Counted from the stretch's first letter, positions 33,854-43,149 are shown. The stretch is 64,000 nt of DNA from Reyranella sp. CPCC 100927 (GCF_007859315.1 NZ_VOHA01000001.1:930001-994000), one strand, 5' to 3'. The notes: generated by a model from the sequence alone, not told the origin. Numbers and translations: made by a program.

Positions 33854-34468
33854 ATGGACAAGTTCACGACACTGACGGGTGTGGCAGCACCACTGCCGAT
33901 CGTCAACGTCGACACCGACATGATCATTCCCAAGCAGTTCCTGAAGACGATCAAGCGCACCGGCCTGAAGGATGGCCTGTTCTACGAGATGCGCTACGCC
34001 GCCGACGGCAAAAAGGTCGATTTCGTGCTCGACCGCCCGGCCTACCAGAATGCCAAGATCCTCGTTGCCGGCCCCAATTTCGGCTGCGGCTCCAGCCGCG
34101 AGCACGCGCCCTGGGCGCTGCTCGATTTCGGCATCCGCTGCGTGATCGCCGAGAGCTTCGCCGACATCTTCTACAACAACTGCTTCAAGAACGGCATCCT
34201 GCCGATCAAGCTGCCCAAGGAAGACATCGCCAAGCTGATGGACGATGCCGAGCGCGGCGCCAACGCTGTCGTCACGGTCGACCTGGTGAACCAGGAGATC
34301 AAGGGCCCCGACGGCGGCACCGTGAAGTTCGACATCGATCCGTTCCGCAAGCAGTGCCTGCTGGAGGGACTCGATGACATCGGCCAGACCCTGCAGGCCT
34401 CTTCGGCGATCGACTCCTTCGAGGGCGCGCAGAAGTCGGCGCAGCCCTGGTTGTCGATGACGCGCTGA
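33854..34468 (+). CDS. leuD: 3-isopropylmalate dehydratase small subunit
   Basis: 204 residues. The swivelling aconitase domain has [19 protein letters not shown] at the start and [20 protein letters not shown] in the middle, with [15 protein letters not shown] after it. It forms the isopropylmalate isomerase with LeuC. GGAGG is just upstream of 33854; the open frame before this start is a shadow of the RDD gene. A terminator-like hairpin follows 20 bases after the stop. Confidence 0.98.
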   Translation: MDKFTTLTGVAAPLPIVNVDTDMIIPKQFLKTIKRTGLKDGLFYEMRYAADGKKVDFVLDRPAYQNAKILVAGPNFGCGSSREHAPWALLDFGIRCVIAESFADIFYNNCFKNGILPIKLPKEDIAKLMDDAERGANAVVTVDLVNQEIKGPDGGTVKFDIDPFRKQCLLEGLDDIGQTLQASSAIDSFEGAQKSAQPWLSMTR

Positions 34469-34487
34469 GCGCCGTCACGCATCTGCG

Positions 34488-34522
34488 GCGAAGCGCCCGG
34501 CGTCGGGCGCTTTCGCGTTTTT
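34488..34522 (+). terminator. Hairpin with T-run between leuD and leuB
   Basis: AAGCGCCCG (34491-34499) pairs perfectly with CGGGCGCTT (34504-34512) around loop GCGT, and the stem can extend by three more pairs with a bulge. TTTTT follows within ten bases. It lies 32 bases before the leuB start and may end or attenuate the leuD transcript. Confidence 0.65.
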
Positions 34523-34553
34523 CGGAAACTGGTTTGTTTTGGAGGATATCGCG

Positions 34554-35696
34554 ATGGCCGGCTCCAACCGCACGCTCCTGGTACTGCCGGGCGACGGCAT
34601 CGGACCCGAGGTGATGAACGAGGTGCGCAAGGTCATTGCCTGGATGGGCAAGAAGCGCGCCGTCGGTTTCGACATCACCGAGGACCTCGTGGGCGGTGCG
34701 GCGCTCGACAAGCACGGCCTGCCGGTGACCGACGACGCGGTGAAGACGGCGATGGAAGCCGATGCGGTGCTGTTCGGCTCGGTCGGCGGTCCGAAGTGGG
34801 ACACCCTGCCGTTCGACAAGAAGCCCGAGCGTGGCCTCTTGCGCCTGCGCAAGGAGATGGACCTGTTCGCCAACCTGCGCCCGGCCAAGGTGTTCGACGC
34901 GCTGGTCGATGCCTCGACGCTCAAGCCCGAGATCGTCAAGGGCCTGGATATCATGATCATCCGCGAGCTGACGTCGGGGGTGTATTTCGGCGAGCCGCGC
35001 GGCGTGAAGACCCTGGCCAACGGCGAGCGCGAGGGCATCGACACGCAGCGCTACACATCGGGCGAGATCCGCCGCGTCTGCGCCGTGGCCTTCGAGCTGG
35101 CGCGCAAGCGCCAGAACAAGGTGTGCTCGGCCGAGAAGGCCAACGTCATGCACACCGGCGTGCTGTGGCGCGAGGAAGCGACCAAGCTGCACAAGGAGAG
35201 CTACAGCGACGTTCAGCTCAGCCACATGTATGCCGATGCGCTCGCCATGCAGCTGCTGCGCTGGCCGCAGCAGTTCGACGTCATCGTCACCGACAACCTG
35301 TTCGGCGACATCCTGTCGGACGAGGCCTCGATGCTGACCGGATCGCTCGGCATGCTGCCGTCGGCCTCGCTGGGCGCGCCCGACGCCACCGGCCGGCGCA
35401 AGGCGCTCTACGAGCCGATCCACGGCAGCGCGCCCGACATTGCCGGCAAGGGCCTGGCCAATCCGCTGGCCGAGACGCTGAGCTACGCCATGATGCTGCG
35501 CTATTCGTTCGACCTGCCGGGCGAGGCTGACTTGGTCGAGCGCGCCGTCGAGAACGTGCTGGCGGCGGGCTACCGCACGGCCGACCTGCTGACCGGCGGC
35601 ATCGACGACAAGGCTGCCGCCGCCAAGGGCCTGAAGAAGGTCGGCACCCAGGAGATGGGTGACGCCATCGTCAAGGAACTCGACCGCCTGGTGTGA
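34554..35696 (+). CDS. leuB: 3-isopropylmalate dehydrogenase
   Basis: 380 residues. The start [14 protein letters not shown], catalytic Lys/Tyr segments and the C-terminal [19 protein letters not shown] are diagnostic of the isocitrate/isopropylmalate dehydrogenase family, and [20 protein letters not shown] is the metal-binding region. It oxidises and decarboxylates 3-isopropylmalate with NAD. I chose the ATG at 34554 because GGAGG at 34541-34545 is correctly spaced. An upstream TTG at 34539 would include the ribosome site. Confidence 0.98.
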   Translation: MAGSNRTLLVLPGDGIGPEVMNEVRKVIAWMGKKRAVGFDITEDLVGGAALDKHGLPVTDDAVKTAMEADAVLFGSVGGPKWDTLPFDKKPERGLLRLRKEMDLFANLRPAKVFDALVDASTLKPEIVKGLDIMIIRELTSGVYFGEPRGVKTLANGEREGIDTQRYTSGEIRRVCAVAFELARKRQNKVCSAEKANVMHTGVLWREEATKLHKESYSDVQLSHMYADALAMQLLRWPQQFDVIVTDNLFGDILSDEASMLTGSLGMLPSASLGAPDATGRRKALYEPIHGSAPDIAGKGLANPLAETLSYAMMLRYSFDLPGEADLVERAVENVLAAGYRTADLLTGGIDDKAAAAKGLKKVGTQEMGDAIVKELDRLV

Positions 35697-35711
35697 CGTC
35701 GGGAGGAACGC

Positions 35712-36227
35712 ATGGAGTCGTTCGGGTCCATCGTCACTCTCGCCGTCATCGTTATCGTGGCGGTCCTGTTGCTGCGGGCCAGTTTCACGGTCGTGCCACG
35801 CGATATGAACTGGACGGTCGAACGTTTCGGCCGGTTCAGTCGTCTGCTGAAGCCGGGCATCAATTTCGTCGCGCCGTTCATCGACCGGATCGGCGCCCGG
35901 CATGACATGCGCCAGGCGACGCTGGATGTGCCGCCCCAGCGCGCGACGACCAAGGACAACGCCACGGTCGAGGCGGGTGCTGTTCTGGGCTACCAGATCG
36001 CTGATGCCGTCAAGGCCACTTACGAGGTCGCCGACCTGAAGGTCGCGCTGGCTCAGCTGGCCGGCACGGTGATGAAGAGTGTCATCGGCACGCATCCGAT
36101 CGCAGCGCTGTCGACCGATCGGGCCACGATCAATACCACCCTGCAACAGCAGGTCGCGCCGGCCGCCGAAGCGTGGGGCGTCACCGTTTCCAGTCTCGAG
36201 CTCCGAGGCATCGCCTTGCCGGACTGA
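35712..36227 (+). CDS. Short band-7/SPFH (stomatin/prohibitin-like) protein
   Basis: 171 residues against 250-320 for usual stomatins. One N-terminal membrane segment (IVTLAVIVIVAVLLLRASF) is followed by the SPFH domain, with VVPRDMNWTVERFGRFSRLL, LKPGINFVAPFIDRI and DNATVEAGAVLGYQI. It stops right after the domain (SLELRGIALPD), where relatives continue into a coiled coil for oligomerisation. The stop is clean with no frameshift visible, so it is either a genuine short form or a truncated one. It lies 15 bases after leuB. Confidence 0.82.
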   Translation: MESFGSIVTLAVIVIVAVLLLRASFTVVPRDMNWTVERFGRFSRLLKPGINFVAPFIDRIGARHDMRQATLDVPPQRATTKDNATVEAGAVLGYQIADAVKATYEVADLKVALAQLAGTVMKSVIGTHPIAALSTDRATINTTLQQQVAPAAEAWGVTVSSLELRGIALPD

Positions 36228-36252
36228 CCGGCAGGGCGATGCCCCCCGGCCG

Positions 36253-38466
36253 CTACTTCCAGGTCAACCCCAGTTCGCCGAAGCGGTTGATCACGTTGAA
36301 CAGGATGCGCGAGACGTTGTTGTCGTAGCCGTTGTGCGGCAGGCTGCCGCAAAACGTGATCGAGCCCGTGGCGAAGACGGCACCGCCGTGCGGTGCATCG
36401 AAGTACGTCATGTCGGCCCGGATCAGCTTGTCGATCGGCAGTCCCGACACGGTCGCGTAGATGCCCAGCACTTCCTCGGGCACGGCGACGAAGTGATCCT
36501 GGTGCTTCTCCGAGGAGGCAATCACGACAGCGTTGTGCGGCGTGCCCAGCGTATGGTCGGCGCGATCGAGTTCGAAGCCGGCCGCACCGCCGCCACTGAA
36601 GCCGAAGTCGCCGAGGACCTCGTCGCTGACGCCATTCATGATCCAGGCGACGCGCGGGTCGTCTGCCGCCGGCAGACGCCGGTAGTACGAGCCTTCGTAT
36701 TGTCCCTGGGACGAGAAGCCGACGCCGCCCAGCATCTGCGGCGGCCGCCCGTTGTGCCGCCACAGGCCGCCATAGGCGCCGTCGAGCGCGTGGTAGTACT
36801 CGCCGGGCTCGGCGGCCCAGGTGCGGATGGCGGCACCGGCGCGGCGGATCTCCAGCACACCCGGCACCTTGGGCGAGCGCGCGACGCGCCAGTAGAAGCC
36901 GTTACCGCCGAGATAGGCCAGCCGGCCGCCGCCATCGACGTAGGCCTGCAGCGCATCGAGCGTGCCCAGCGTGTGGTACTCGGGATGCGAGCCTGTGACG
37001 ACGACCTTGTAGTCCTTGATCAGGTCGAGGCCGTAGTCGTCGAGGTCTTCGTCGGTGATGACGTCGAAGTCGATGCCCTTGGCTTCGAACCAGCTCAGCA
37101 GGTGGGTGTCGGCCGAGAAGTGCCGCAGGCCCGAGCCGCGCGCGTCGTTGAAGCTCGGGAAGCCCGGCCGCAGGGTCAGTGCCGGCCGCAGGCGCGATGA
37201 GTAGCAGATGCCGCTCATGTCGCTGTGCCGGTTGTAGGTCGACAGGCCGAACTCGGGGAAGTCCTGCGGGTTGTTCGGCGCGGCGCCCCATTCCTTGACG
37301 CGCTGGCGGAACGCATCGTCGTAGTTGCCGCGAATGAAGTTGAAGTAGACCTGGTAGGTGAAGGTGGCGGCGAGATAGGCGACTTTCGCCTTGGGTTGGC
37401 CGGCCGACGGACGCACGAAGAACGGGATCGTGTCCTGGTGCGAGCCGCATGTGATCTGCATGCCGTAGACGCCGCTCTTCAGGTCGGCGGGCACCATGAA
37501 GCTGAAATCCGTCTCCCAGCCGCAGTCGTGCAGATCGTCGTCGTGGAAGTGGATGGCCGCGTACTGGCGTGGCGCCTCGCGCCAGCGCATCTCCCGGCCG
37601 GTCCAGGTCGAGCCTTTCATGGCCCGCGCCGGCAGGTTCACCAGCACGCCATGCAGGCGATGGGGACCGATATCCTCGATGTCGATGCCGTCGAAACCGC
37701 GCGAGAAATCCCACGCCGCCACCGCCTGCAACGGCAGCTTGGCGGGATCAAAGGCGAGCGCGGTCGGATCCGAAACGGCGGCGCCGAGGATCATCGGATC
37801 CTCGATCTTGCCGTTGAAATAGCGCCGCGCCGGCTGTGCCTGTTGGGCTGCGATGAAAACCGGCCGTCGTGCATCGGGTGCCGCGTTGGCGTCGAGCGGT
37901 CCTTGCGCTTCGCCGGCATCGTCGCTCAGCGCCTCGGGGCGCAGCGGCTTCTGGCCGACGCGCACCGACCGCGAGGCCGGGTCGACCACCGCCCAGATGC
38001 GGTACCATGCCCGTGGACGAAAGGCCTTGCCGGTCTCGATGCGCAGCGGCGTGCCTGTGGTGCGGCCGATCTCCAGCGCCAGGCCGCGCGGCGTTGCCAG
38101 CAGCGCGAACCCGACGCCCGCGTCACTATCCCAGCGTGACAGCACGCATTGATCGCCGCTGCCGGGCAGGGTCGGCCAGATCGTGGCGACGATGGTGATC
38201 GCCTGCAGCGGCGACAGCGTCGTGGCGCGCTCCACGACCGCGTACGAGCCGGGATAGGACCGCTGGACGCGCGAGGGGAACGTGTGCGTGAAGCGGGACG
38301 ACAGGTCCTCGAACTTCATGCCGGGTCCCTTCGGATTGGGATCGCCGCTGCGGATGCGCACCAGCCGTGCGTGCGCGGGCTCGCTGCCGCTGCTCGATAT
38401 CTTGAACGCGATGTGCTCACCGGCCGCAGCCGACAGTCGATCCGTATATCCGGTCAAAGCAATCAT
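36253..38466 (-). CDS. N,N-dimethylformamidase large-subunit-like protein
   Basis: 737 residues. It matches the large (beta) subunit of N,N-dimethylformamidase in length and layout: an N-terminal beta-rich part, a LamG-like sandwich (about residues 80-240, IVATIWPTLPGSGDQCVLSR), and a C-terminal amidotransferase-like part with GLSTYNRHSDMSG, VTGSHPEYHTLGTLDALQAY, and GGRLAYLGGNGFYWRV. The known enzyme binds one iron with two Tyr and one Glu; candidate Tyr and Glu residues occur in these motifs but I cannot assign them. No small subunit gene is adjacent. It may cleave another amide. A LysR gene lies directly upstream on the same strand. Confidence 0.85.
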   Translation of the reverse strand: MIALTGYTDRLSAAAGEHIAFKISSSGSEPAHARLVRIRSGDPNPKGPGMKFEDLSSRFTHTFPSRVQRSYPGSYAVVERATTLSPLQAITIVATIWPTLPGSGDQCVLSRWDSDAGVGFALLATPRGLALEIGRTTGTPLRIETGKAFRPRAWYRIWAVVDPASRSVRVGQKPLRPEALSDDAGEAQGPLDANAAPDARRPVFIAAQQAQPARRYFNGKIEDPMILGAAVSDPTALAFDPAKLPLQAVAAWDFSRGFDGIDIEDIGPHRLHGVLVNLPARAMKGSTWTGREMRWREAPRQYAAIHFHDDDLHDCGWETDFSFMVPADLKSGVYGMQITCGSHQDTIPFFVRPSAGQPKAKVAYLAATFTYQVYFNFIRGNYDDAFRQRVKEWGAAPNNPQDFPEFGLSTYNRHSDMSGICYSSRLRPALTLRPGFPSFNDARGSGLRHFSADTHLLSWFEAKGIDFDVITDEDLDDYGLDLIKDYKVVVTGSHPEYHTLGTLDALQAYVDGGGRLAYLGGNGFYWRVARSPKVPGVLEIRRAGAAIRTWAAEPGEYYHALDGAYGGLWRHNGRPPQMLGGVGFSSQGQYEGSYYRRLPAADDPRVAWIMNGVSDEVLGDFGFSGGGAAGFELDRADHTLGTPHNAVVIASSEKHQDHFVAVPEEVLGIYATVSGLPIDKLIRADMTYFDAPHGGAVFATGSITFCGSLPHNGYDNNVSRILFNVINRFGELGLTWK

Positions 38467-38589
38467 AGGTGCGCCGATCCTCCGTTCACGCGGCGCGAGC
38501 GTAACGGCACAGCGTTGGCGGCGTAAATCGATCCTGCACCATGGACCACCTGCGCTAAGCGCATGACACCAAGCAAACCGCCGAGTGCC

Positions 38590-39495
38590 TCACGCCACCC
38601 TGATCTTCGCGACCAGGAAATCGAGGAAGGCGCGCACGCGGGCGGGCAGGTGGCCGCCCTGGCCGAGGAAGACGGCGTGCACGTCTTCCGTGTCGCCCGG
38701 GTTGTAGTCCTCCAGCACCGGCACCAATCGGCCGGCGGCGATGTCGGCGCGCACCTGGAACATCGCAAGACGCGCCAGGCCGAGGCCGGCCAGGGCCAGG
38801 CGGCGCAGGGTCTCGCCGTCGCTCGCCTGCGCGTTGCCCGCCGGCGGCACCATGATCGGGGTGCCGCCCTCGATCAGCGGCCAGCCCTCGATCGCGCGCG
38901 CGTAGCCGAAGCCCAGGCGGTTGTGCTGGTCCAGGTCGGCCGGTGTCGAGGGTGTCCCACAGCGCTGGAAATAGGCCGGCGCGCCAACGATCGCCATGCG
39001 GGTCTCGCCCAGCTTGCGCGCCACCAGCCGCGAGCTCTTGAGCGGCCCGCTGCGGATGGCGATGTCGGTGCGCTCCTCGAGCAGATCGATCACCGCATCG
39101 GTGATCACGATATCCAGGGTCACGGCGGGGTGCTTGACCAGGAACTCGGTGACGATCGGCAGCAGGTACAGCCGGCCGATGGCGACGTTGGTGTTCACCC
39201 GCAACCGGCCGCTGGGGGCTGCGCTGGTCGCGGCGCCGCGCTCGGCTTCGTCGAGGTCGGCCAGCAGGCGCACGCTGCGCTCGTAGAAGGCGGAGCCCTC
39301 GGGCGTGAGTTGGATCAGTCGGGTCGAGCGGTTGATCAGCCGCGTTCCCAACCGCCGTTCGAGCCGCGCCACCAGCTTGCTGACCGCCGAGGGTGTCATG
39401 CGATAGGCCCGGGCCGCGGCGGAAAACCCGCCCAATTCGACCACCCGCACGAACACTTCCATCTCGCCCGAGCGGTTGACGTCCAGTCGGCTCAT
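38590..39495 (-). CDS. LysR family transcriptional regulator
   Basis: 301 residues. N-terminal winged helix (MEVFVRVVELGGFSAAARAY, SAVSKLVARLERRLGTRLI) with the usual substrate-binding domain after residue 95 (LRVNTNVAIGRLYLLPIVTEF). It is divergent from the MFS-SDR-PRISE operon at 39605, the normal arrangement for a LysR target, and 123 bases upstream of the dimethylformamidase-like gene on the same strand. Control of the divergent operon is the simpler reading; a palindrome at 39496-39512 could be its site. Confidence 0.93.
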   Translation of the reverse strand: MSRLDVNRSGEMEVFVRVVELGGFSAAARAYRMTPSAVSKLVARLERRLGTRLINRSTRLIQLTPEGSAFYERSVRLLADLDEAERGAATSAAPSGRLRVNTNVAIGRLYLLPIVTEFLVKHPAVTLDIVITDAVIDLLEERTDIAIRSGPLKSSRLVARKLGETRMAIVGAPAYFQRCGTPSTPADLDQHNRLGFGYARAIEGWPLIEGGTPIMVPPAGNAQASDGETLRRLALAGLGLARLAMFQVRADIAAGRLVPVLEDYNPGDTEDVHAVFLGQGGHLPARVRAFLDFLVAKIRVA

Positions 39496-39512
39496 TGTGA
39501 CTTCATCTCACA
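39496..39512. promoter_or_regulatory. Palindrome at the LysR start, candidate operator
   Basis: TGTGA-CTTCATC-TCACA, perfect five-base arms around seven bases, touching the LysR start codon in the 109-base divergent region. It resembles a LysR-type autoregulatory site, or a CRP-like box with spacing one base too long. Confidence 0.35.
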
Positions 39513-39604
39513 GGCACTTTGCCTTTGGGCATTCTAACTCACGAGTGGCGTCGGGTCCATGTGGAGGGCGGATCCGGCGCATGCCGTTGTGAGAGGACTT
39601 TTCC

Positions 39605-40795
39605 ATGCCCATAGCCCTTTACGCCCTGACTGCCGGCGCTTTCGGCATCGGGGTCACCGAATTCGTCATCATGGGTCTGCTGCTGGAGGTCAGCACCGAC
39701 TTCGCCGTCACGATTTCGGCGGCCGGCCTGCTGATCTCCGGCTACGCGCTCGGTGTCATGGTGGGCGCACCCATCATGACGGTGTTGACCGGCAGATGGT
39801 CGCGCAAGACCGTGCTGCTGGCGCTGATGGTGATCTTCGTCCTGGGCAACGTCGCCGGTGCCCTGGCGCCGTCGTACACGACGCTGATGGCGGCGCGCGT
39901 GCTCACGTCGTTCGCCCACGGGACGTTCTTCGGCGTCGGCTCCGTCGTGGCGACCGGCCTGGTGGCCGCCGACAAGCGCGCATCCGCCATTGCCATCATG
40001 TTCACCGGCCTCACCGTGGCCACCATCCTGGGTGTGCCGTTCGGCACCTGGCTGGGACAGGCGTTCGGCTGGCGCTCGACCTTCTGGGCCGTGGCCCTGA
40101 TCGGCCTGGTCGCGCTGGCGGTGATCGCCCTCTTCGTGCCGCGTGATCAGGCGACACCGGAGGTCAGCGACTGGCGTCAGGATGTGCGCGTGCTGGTGCG
40201 TCCGCCGGTGATGCTGGGCCTGCTCACTACGGTGCTGGGCTTCGGCGGCATGTTCGCGGTGTTCACTTACATTGCGCCAATGCTGACGCAGCTCACCGGC
40301 TTCACTGACGCCGCCGTGTCGCCGATCCTGCTGGTGTTCGGCGGTGGCCTGATGGCCGGTAATCTGATCGGCGGCAAGCTGGCCGATCGGCGGCTGGTCC
40401 CGACCATGCTGGGCACGCTCGCCGTGCTGGCGCTGGTGATGGGTGCCATGACGTTCGCCGTTCACGACAAGATCCTGATGGTGGTCTTCGTCGGCTTGCT
40501 GGGTGCGGCTGCGTTCGCCACGGTGCCGGCCCTGCAGATGTGGGTGCTGGAGAAGGCCGAGGGTGCCGGCCAGAGTCTGGCCTCCAGCTTCAACATCGGC
40601 GCCTTCAACCTCGGCAACGCCGTCGGCGCCTGGCTGGGCGGCGCCGTGATCGACCACGGCCTGGGCCTGGGTGCGTTGCCGTGGGTTGCGGCCCTGGTGC
40701 CGCTGGCCGCCCTCGTTGTCGCAGTGGTGGCGCTGCGCCTCGACAGGAAGCCGCAGCGCGCCATATCCGAAGTTTCCGTTGGGACCGCTGACTGA
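39605..40795 (+). CDS. MFS transporter (drug/sugar efflux type)
   Basis: 396 residues with about 12 membrane segments. The start LYALTAGAFGIGVTEFVIMG and then SAAGLLISGYALGVMVGAPI and GRWSRKTVLLALMV are typical of the AraJ/DHA1-type exporters. These move drugs or small metabolites by proton exchange. It is the first gene of a three-gene operon with two short-chain dehydrogenase-fold enzymes (13 bases, then five) and is divergent from LysR. The substrate is unknown. Confidence 0.9.
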   Translation: MPIALYALTAGAFGIGVTEFVIMGLLLEVSTDFAVTISAAGLLISGYALGVMVGAPIMTVLTGRWSRKTVLLALMVIFVLGNVAGALAPSYTTLMAARVLTSFAHGTFFGVGSVVATGLVAADKRASAIAIMFTGLTVATILGVPFGTWLGQAFGWRSTFWAVALIGLVALAVIALFVPRDQATPEVSDWRQDVRVLVRPPVMLGLLTTVLGFGGMFAVFTYIAPMLTQLTGFTDAAVSPILLVFGGGLMAGNLIGGKLADRRLVPTMLGTLAVLALVMGAMTFAVHDKILMVVFVGLLGAAAFATVPALQMWVLEKAEGAGQSLASSFNIGAFNLGNAVGAWLGGAVIDHGLGLGALPWVAALVPLAALVVAVVALRLDRKPQRAISEVSVGTAD

Positions 40796-40808
40796 TCAGG
40801 AGTCTGTC

Positions 40809-41603
40809 ATGAACATCGATCTCACCAACAAGACCGCCATTGTCACCGGGTCGACCGCCGGCATCGGCTTCGCGATCGCCAAGGGTCTGGCGCAGGCCGG
40901 TGCCACCGTCGTGATCAACGGCCGCACACCGGCGGCCGTCGACAAGGCGGTCGCCGCGATCCGCCAGGCCGTGAGCGGCGCCACGGTTCGCGGCGTTGCC
41001 GCCGATCTCGGCACGGCGCCGGGGTGCGAGGCTTTCGTCAAGGCCGAGCCGTCGGCCGACATCCTGATCAACAATGTCGGCATTTTCGGTCCGCAGGACT
41101 TCTTCGAGATCCCCGACAGCGAGTGGACTCACTTCTTCGAGGTCAACATCATGTCGGGCGTGCGCCTGTCGCGCGCTTACGCACCCGGCATGATCGCCCG
41201 CCAGTGGGGGCGCATCGTTTTCCTGTCGTCCGAATCGGCGCTGAACATTCCGGCCGACATGATCCACTACGGCTTCACCAAGACCGGCTATCTCGCGCTC
41301 TCGCGCGGCCTGGCCAAGCGCTTGGCGGGCACCGGCGTGACCGTCAATGCCGTCCTGCCGGGCCCGACGCTGTCGGACGGCGTCGAGGCGATGCTGAAGG
41401 ACACCGCCGCCAAAGCCGGACAGTCGATCGAAGATGCCGCCGCGGCGTTCGTGAAGGCGCACCGGTCGAGCTCGATCATCCAACGCGCCGCCACGGTCGA
41501 GGAGGTCGCCAACATGGTCGTCTACGTCGCCTCGCCGCAGGCATCCGCCACGACCGGCGCCGCGCTGCGTGTCGATGGCGGTGTGGTCGATACGATCGCG
41601 TGA
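40809..41603 (+). CDS. SDR family oxidoreductase
   Basis: 264 residues, classical short-chain dehydrogenase. Nucleotide-binding TGSTAGIG at residues 13-20, NNVG in the fourth strand, catalytic Ser in FLSSESA and YGFTK (Tyr-x-x-x-Lys) near residue 157. The C-terminal part SSIIQRAATVEEVANMVVYV is standard. It probably reduces or oxidises a carbonyl or alcohol with NAD(P). Thirteen bases follow the MFS gene. The ATG at 40809 starts the fold; an upstream open frame reads through the MFS gene and is not coding. Confidence 0.93.
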   Translation: MNIDLTNKTAIVTGSTAGIGFAIAKGLAQAGATVVINGRTPAAVDKAVAAIRQAVSGATVRGVAADLGTAPGCEAFVKAEPSADILINNVGIFGPQDFFEIPDSEWTHFFEVNIMSGVRLSRAYAPGMIARQWGRIVFLSSESALNIPADMIHYGFTKTGYLALSRGLAKRLAGTGVTVNAVLPGPTLSDGVEAMLKDTAAKAGQSIEDAAAAFVKAHRSSSIIQRAATVEEVANMVVYVASPQASATTGAALRVDGGVVDTIA

Positions 41604-41608
41604 GTGCC

Positions 41609-42667
41609 ATGAGCACGCAGAACAAAGTGGCCCTGGTCGTCGGTGCCAACGGCGTCATCGGCCGCAATCTTGTCGGTCATCTCGCCGCGCTGGGTGACTG
41701 GACCGTCATTGGCCTGTCGCGGCGGGGCGGGGAATCGACGGAACGTATCCGCCATGTGTCCGTCGATCTGCTCGACCGGGACGACTGCCGCCGCAAGCTC
41801 GGCGACCTGGCCGAGGTGACGCACATCTTCTACACCGCCTACCAGGATCGGCCGACCTGGGCCGAACTGGTGCCGCCCAATCTCGCGATGCTGGTGAATG
41901 TCCTTGATGCCATGGAGCCGGTGGCGCGCGGCCTGCTGCACGTCAGCCTGATGCAAGGCTACAAGGTCTATGGCGGCCATCTCGGTCCGTTCAAGACGCC
42001 GGCCCGCGAGACCGATGCCTACTTCATGCCGCCTGAGTTCATGCACGACCAGCAGCGCGCCCTGGAGGCGCGCCAGAAGGGCAAGGCCTGGAGCTGGACG
42101 GCGATCCGGCCGGCCGTGGTGTGTGGCTTCGCCCTCGGCAATCCCCTGAACCTCGCCATGGTGATCGCGGTCTATGGCGCGATGTCCAAGGAACTCGGCT
42201 TGCCCCTGCGCTTCCCCGGCAAGCCAGGGGCCTACGACAAGCTGCTGGAAATGACCGATGCCGGGTTGTTGGCCCGGGCGACCGTATGGGCCGCGACCGA
42301 CCCGCGCTGCGCCAACCAGGCCTTCAACATCAACAACGGTGATCTGTTCCGCTGGAGCGAGATGTGGCCGAAGATTGCCGGCTCGTTCGGCCTCGACGTG
42401 GCGCCGCCCTTGCCGCTGTCGCTCGACACCGTCATGGCCGACAAGGAACCGGTGTGGAACGCCATGGTGGCACGGCACGGCCTGCAGCGGCTTGCCTACC
42501 AGGATGTTTCCTCGTGGCGCTTCGGCGACTTCGTCTTCTCATGGGACTACGACATGTTTGCCGATGGCTCGAAGGCACGCCGCTTCGGTTTTCATGACTA
42601 TGTCGACACCGAAGCGATGTTCCTCGGCATTTTCGACGACTTCCGCCGGCGCCGCATCATTCCCTGA
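41609..42667 (+). CDS. PRISE-type SDR (progesterone 5-beta-reductase/iridoid synthase-like)
   Basis: 352 residues. Extended Rossmann fold with VVGANGVIGRNLVGHL, and the PRISE-like segment VSLMQGYKVYGGHLGPFK in place of the classical YxxxK site; LQRLAYQDVSSWRFGDFVF near the C terminus is also typical. PRISE enzymes reduce activated enones with NADPH. Bacterial members are abundant but little studied. It starts five bases after the SDR gene, so the two reductases and the MFS protein probably act on one compound. Confidence 0.85.
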   Translation: MSTQNKVALVVGANGVIGRNLVGHLAALGDWTVIGLSRRGGESTERIRHVSVDLLDRDDCRRKLGDLAEVTHIFYTAYQDRPTWAELVPPNLAMLVNVLDAMEPVARGLLHVSLMQGYKVYGGHLGPFKTPARETDAYFMPPEFMHDQQRALEARQKGKAWSWTAIRPAVVCGFALGNPLNLAMVIAVYGAMSKELGLPLRFPGKPGAYDKLLEMTDAGLLARATVWAATDPRCANQAFNINNGDLFRWSEMWPKIAGSFGLDVAPPLPLSLDTVMADKEPVWNAMVARHGLQRLAYQDVSSWRFGDFVFSWDYDMFADGSKARRFGFHDYVDTEAMFLGIFDDFRRRRIIP

Positions 42668-42687
42668 CATCGCGCGGGCACGGCCGC

Positions 42688-42733
42688 TTGACAGGGCAAC
42701 ACGTTTACATAATATTCAACATTATGGTTGAAT
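42688..42733 (+). promoter_or_regulatory. Promoter and ArsR-type operator
   Basis: TTGACA at 42688-42693 and TAATAT at 42710-42715, 16 bases apart, form a good promoter for the ArsR gene. ATTCAAC (42714-42720) and GTTGAAT (42727-42733) are perfect inverted arms around six bases, overlapping the -10. That is the classical layout for ArsR-family self-repression. Confidence 0.7.
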
Positions 42734-42749
42734 TATAGAGAGACACCCG

Positions 42750-43115
42750 ATGCAGTCGGCCTTGGACCATACCTTGACGGCACTGGCCGATCCGACGCGG
42801 CGCGCGATCCTGCAACGGCTGTCGTCGGGCGAGGCCCGCGTGACGGACCTGGCGCAGCCCTTCGACATGTCGCTCAACGCGGTGTCCAAGCACATTCGCA
42901 TGCTGGAGCGCGCGCGCCTGGTGCATCGCCGGCGGGAAGGACGCGAACATTTCCTGTCCTTCAATCCCAAGCCGCTCGACGAGGCAGCGGCCTGGATCGA
43001 AAAGCAGCGCGCCCTGTGGACGGCCCGCCTGGATACGCTGGAGGCGTTGCTGCAGGCGGAGGATCGCGCTGCGGCACAGACGCGCAAGAAGAGCGGAACC
43101 CGACGCGGGCACTAG
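42750..43115 (+). CDS. ArsR family helix-turn-helix regulator
   Basis: 121 residues. Winged helix: LDHTLTALADPTRRAILQRL, then SLNAVSKHIRMLERARLVHR and an REGREHFLSFNP wing. No cysteine pair of the metal-sensing type is visible, so it is probably not a metal sensor. It precedes an AHSA1-type gene; this ArsR-SRPBCC pairing is common and usually forms one operon. It most likely represses itself through 42714-42733. Confidence 0.93.
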   Translation: MQSALDHTLTALADPTRRAILQRLSSGEARVTDLAQPFDMSLNAVSKHIRMLERARLVHRRREGREHFLSFNPKPLDEAAAWIEKQRALWTARLDTLEALLQAEDRAAAQTRKKSGTRRGH

Positions 43116-43149
43116 CGCCGTCATTTCGAAGCTTTGAAGGAGCGACAGG

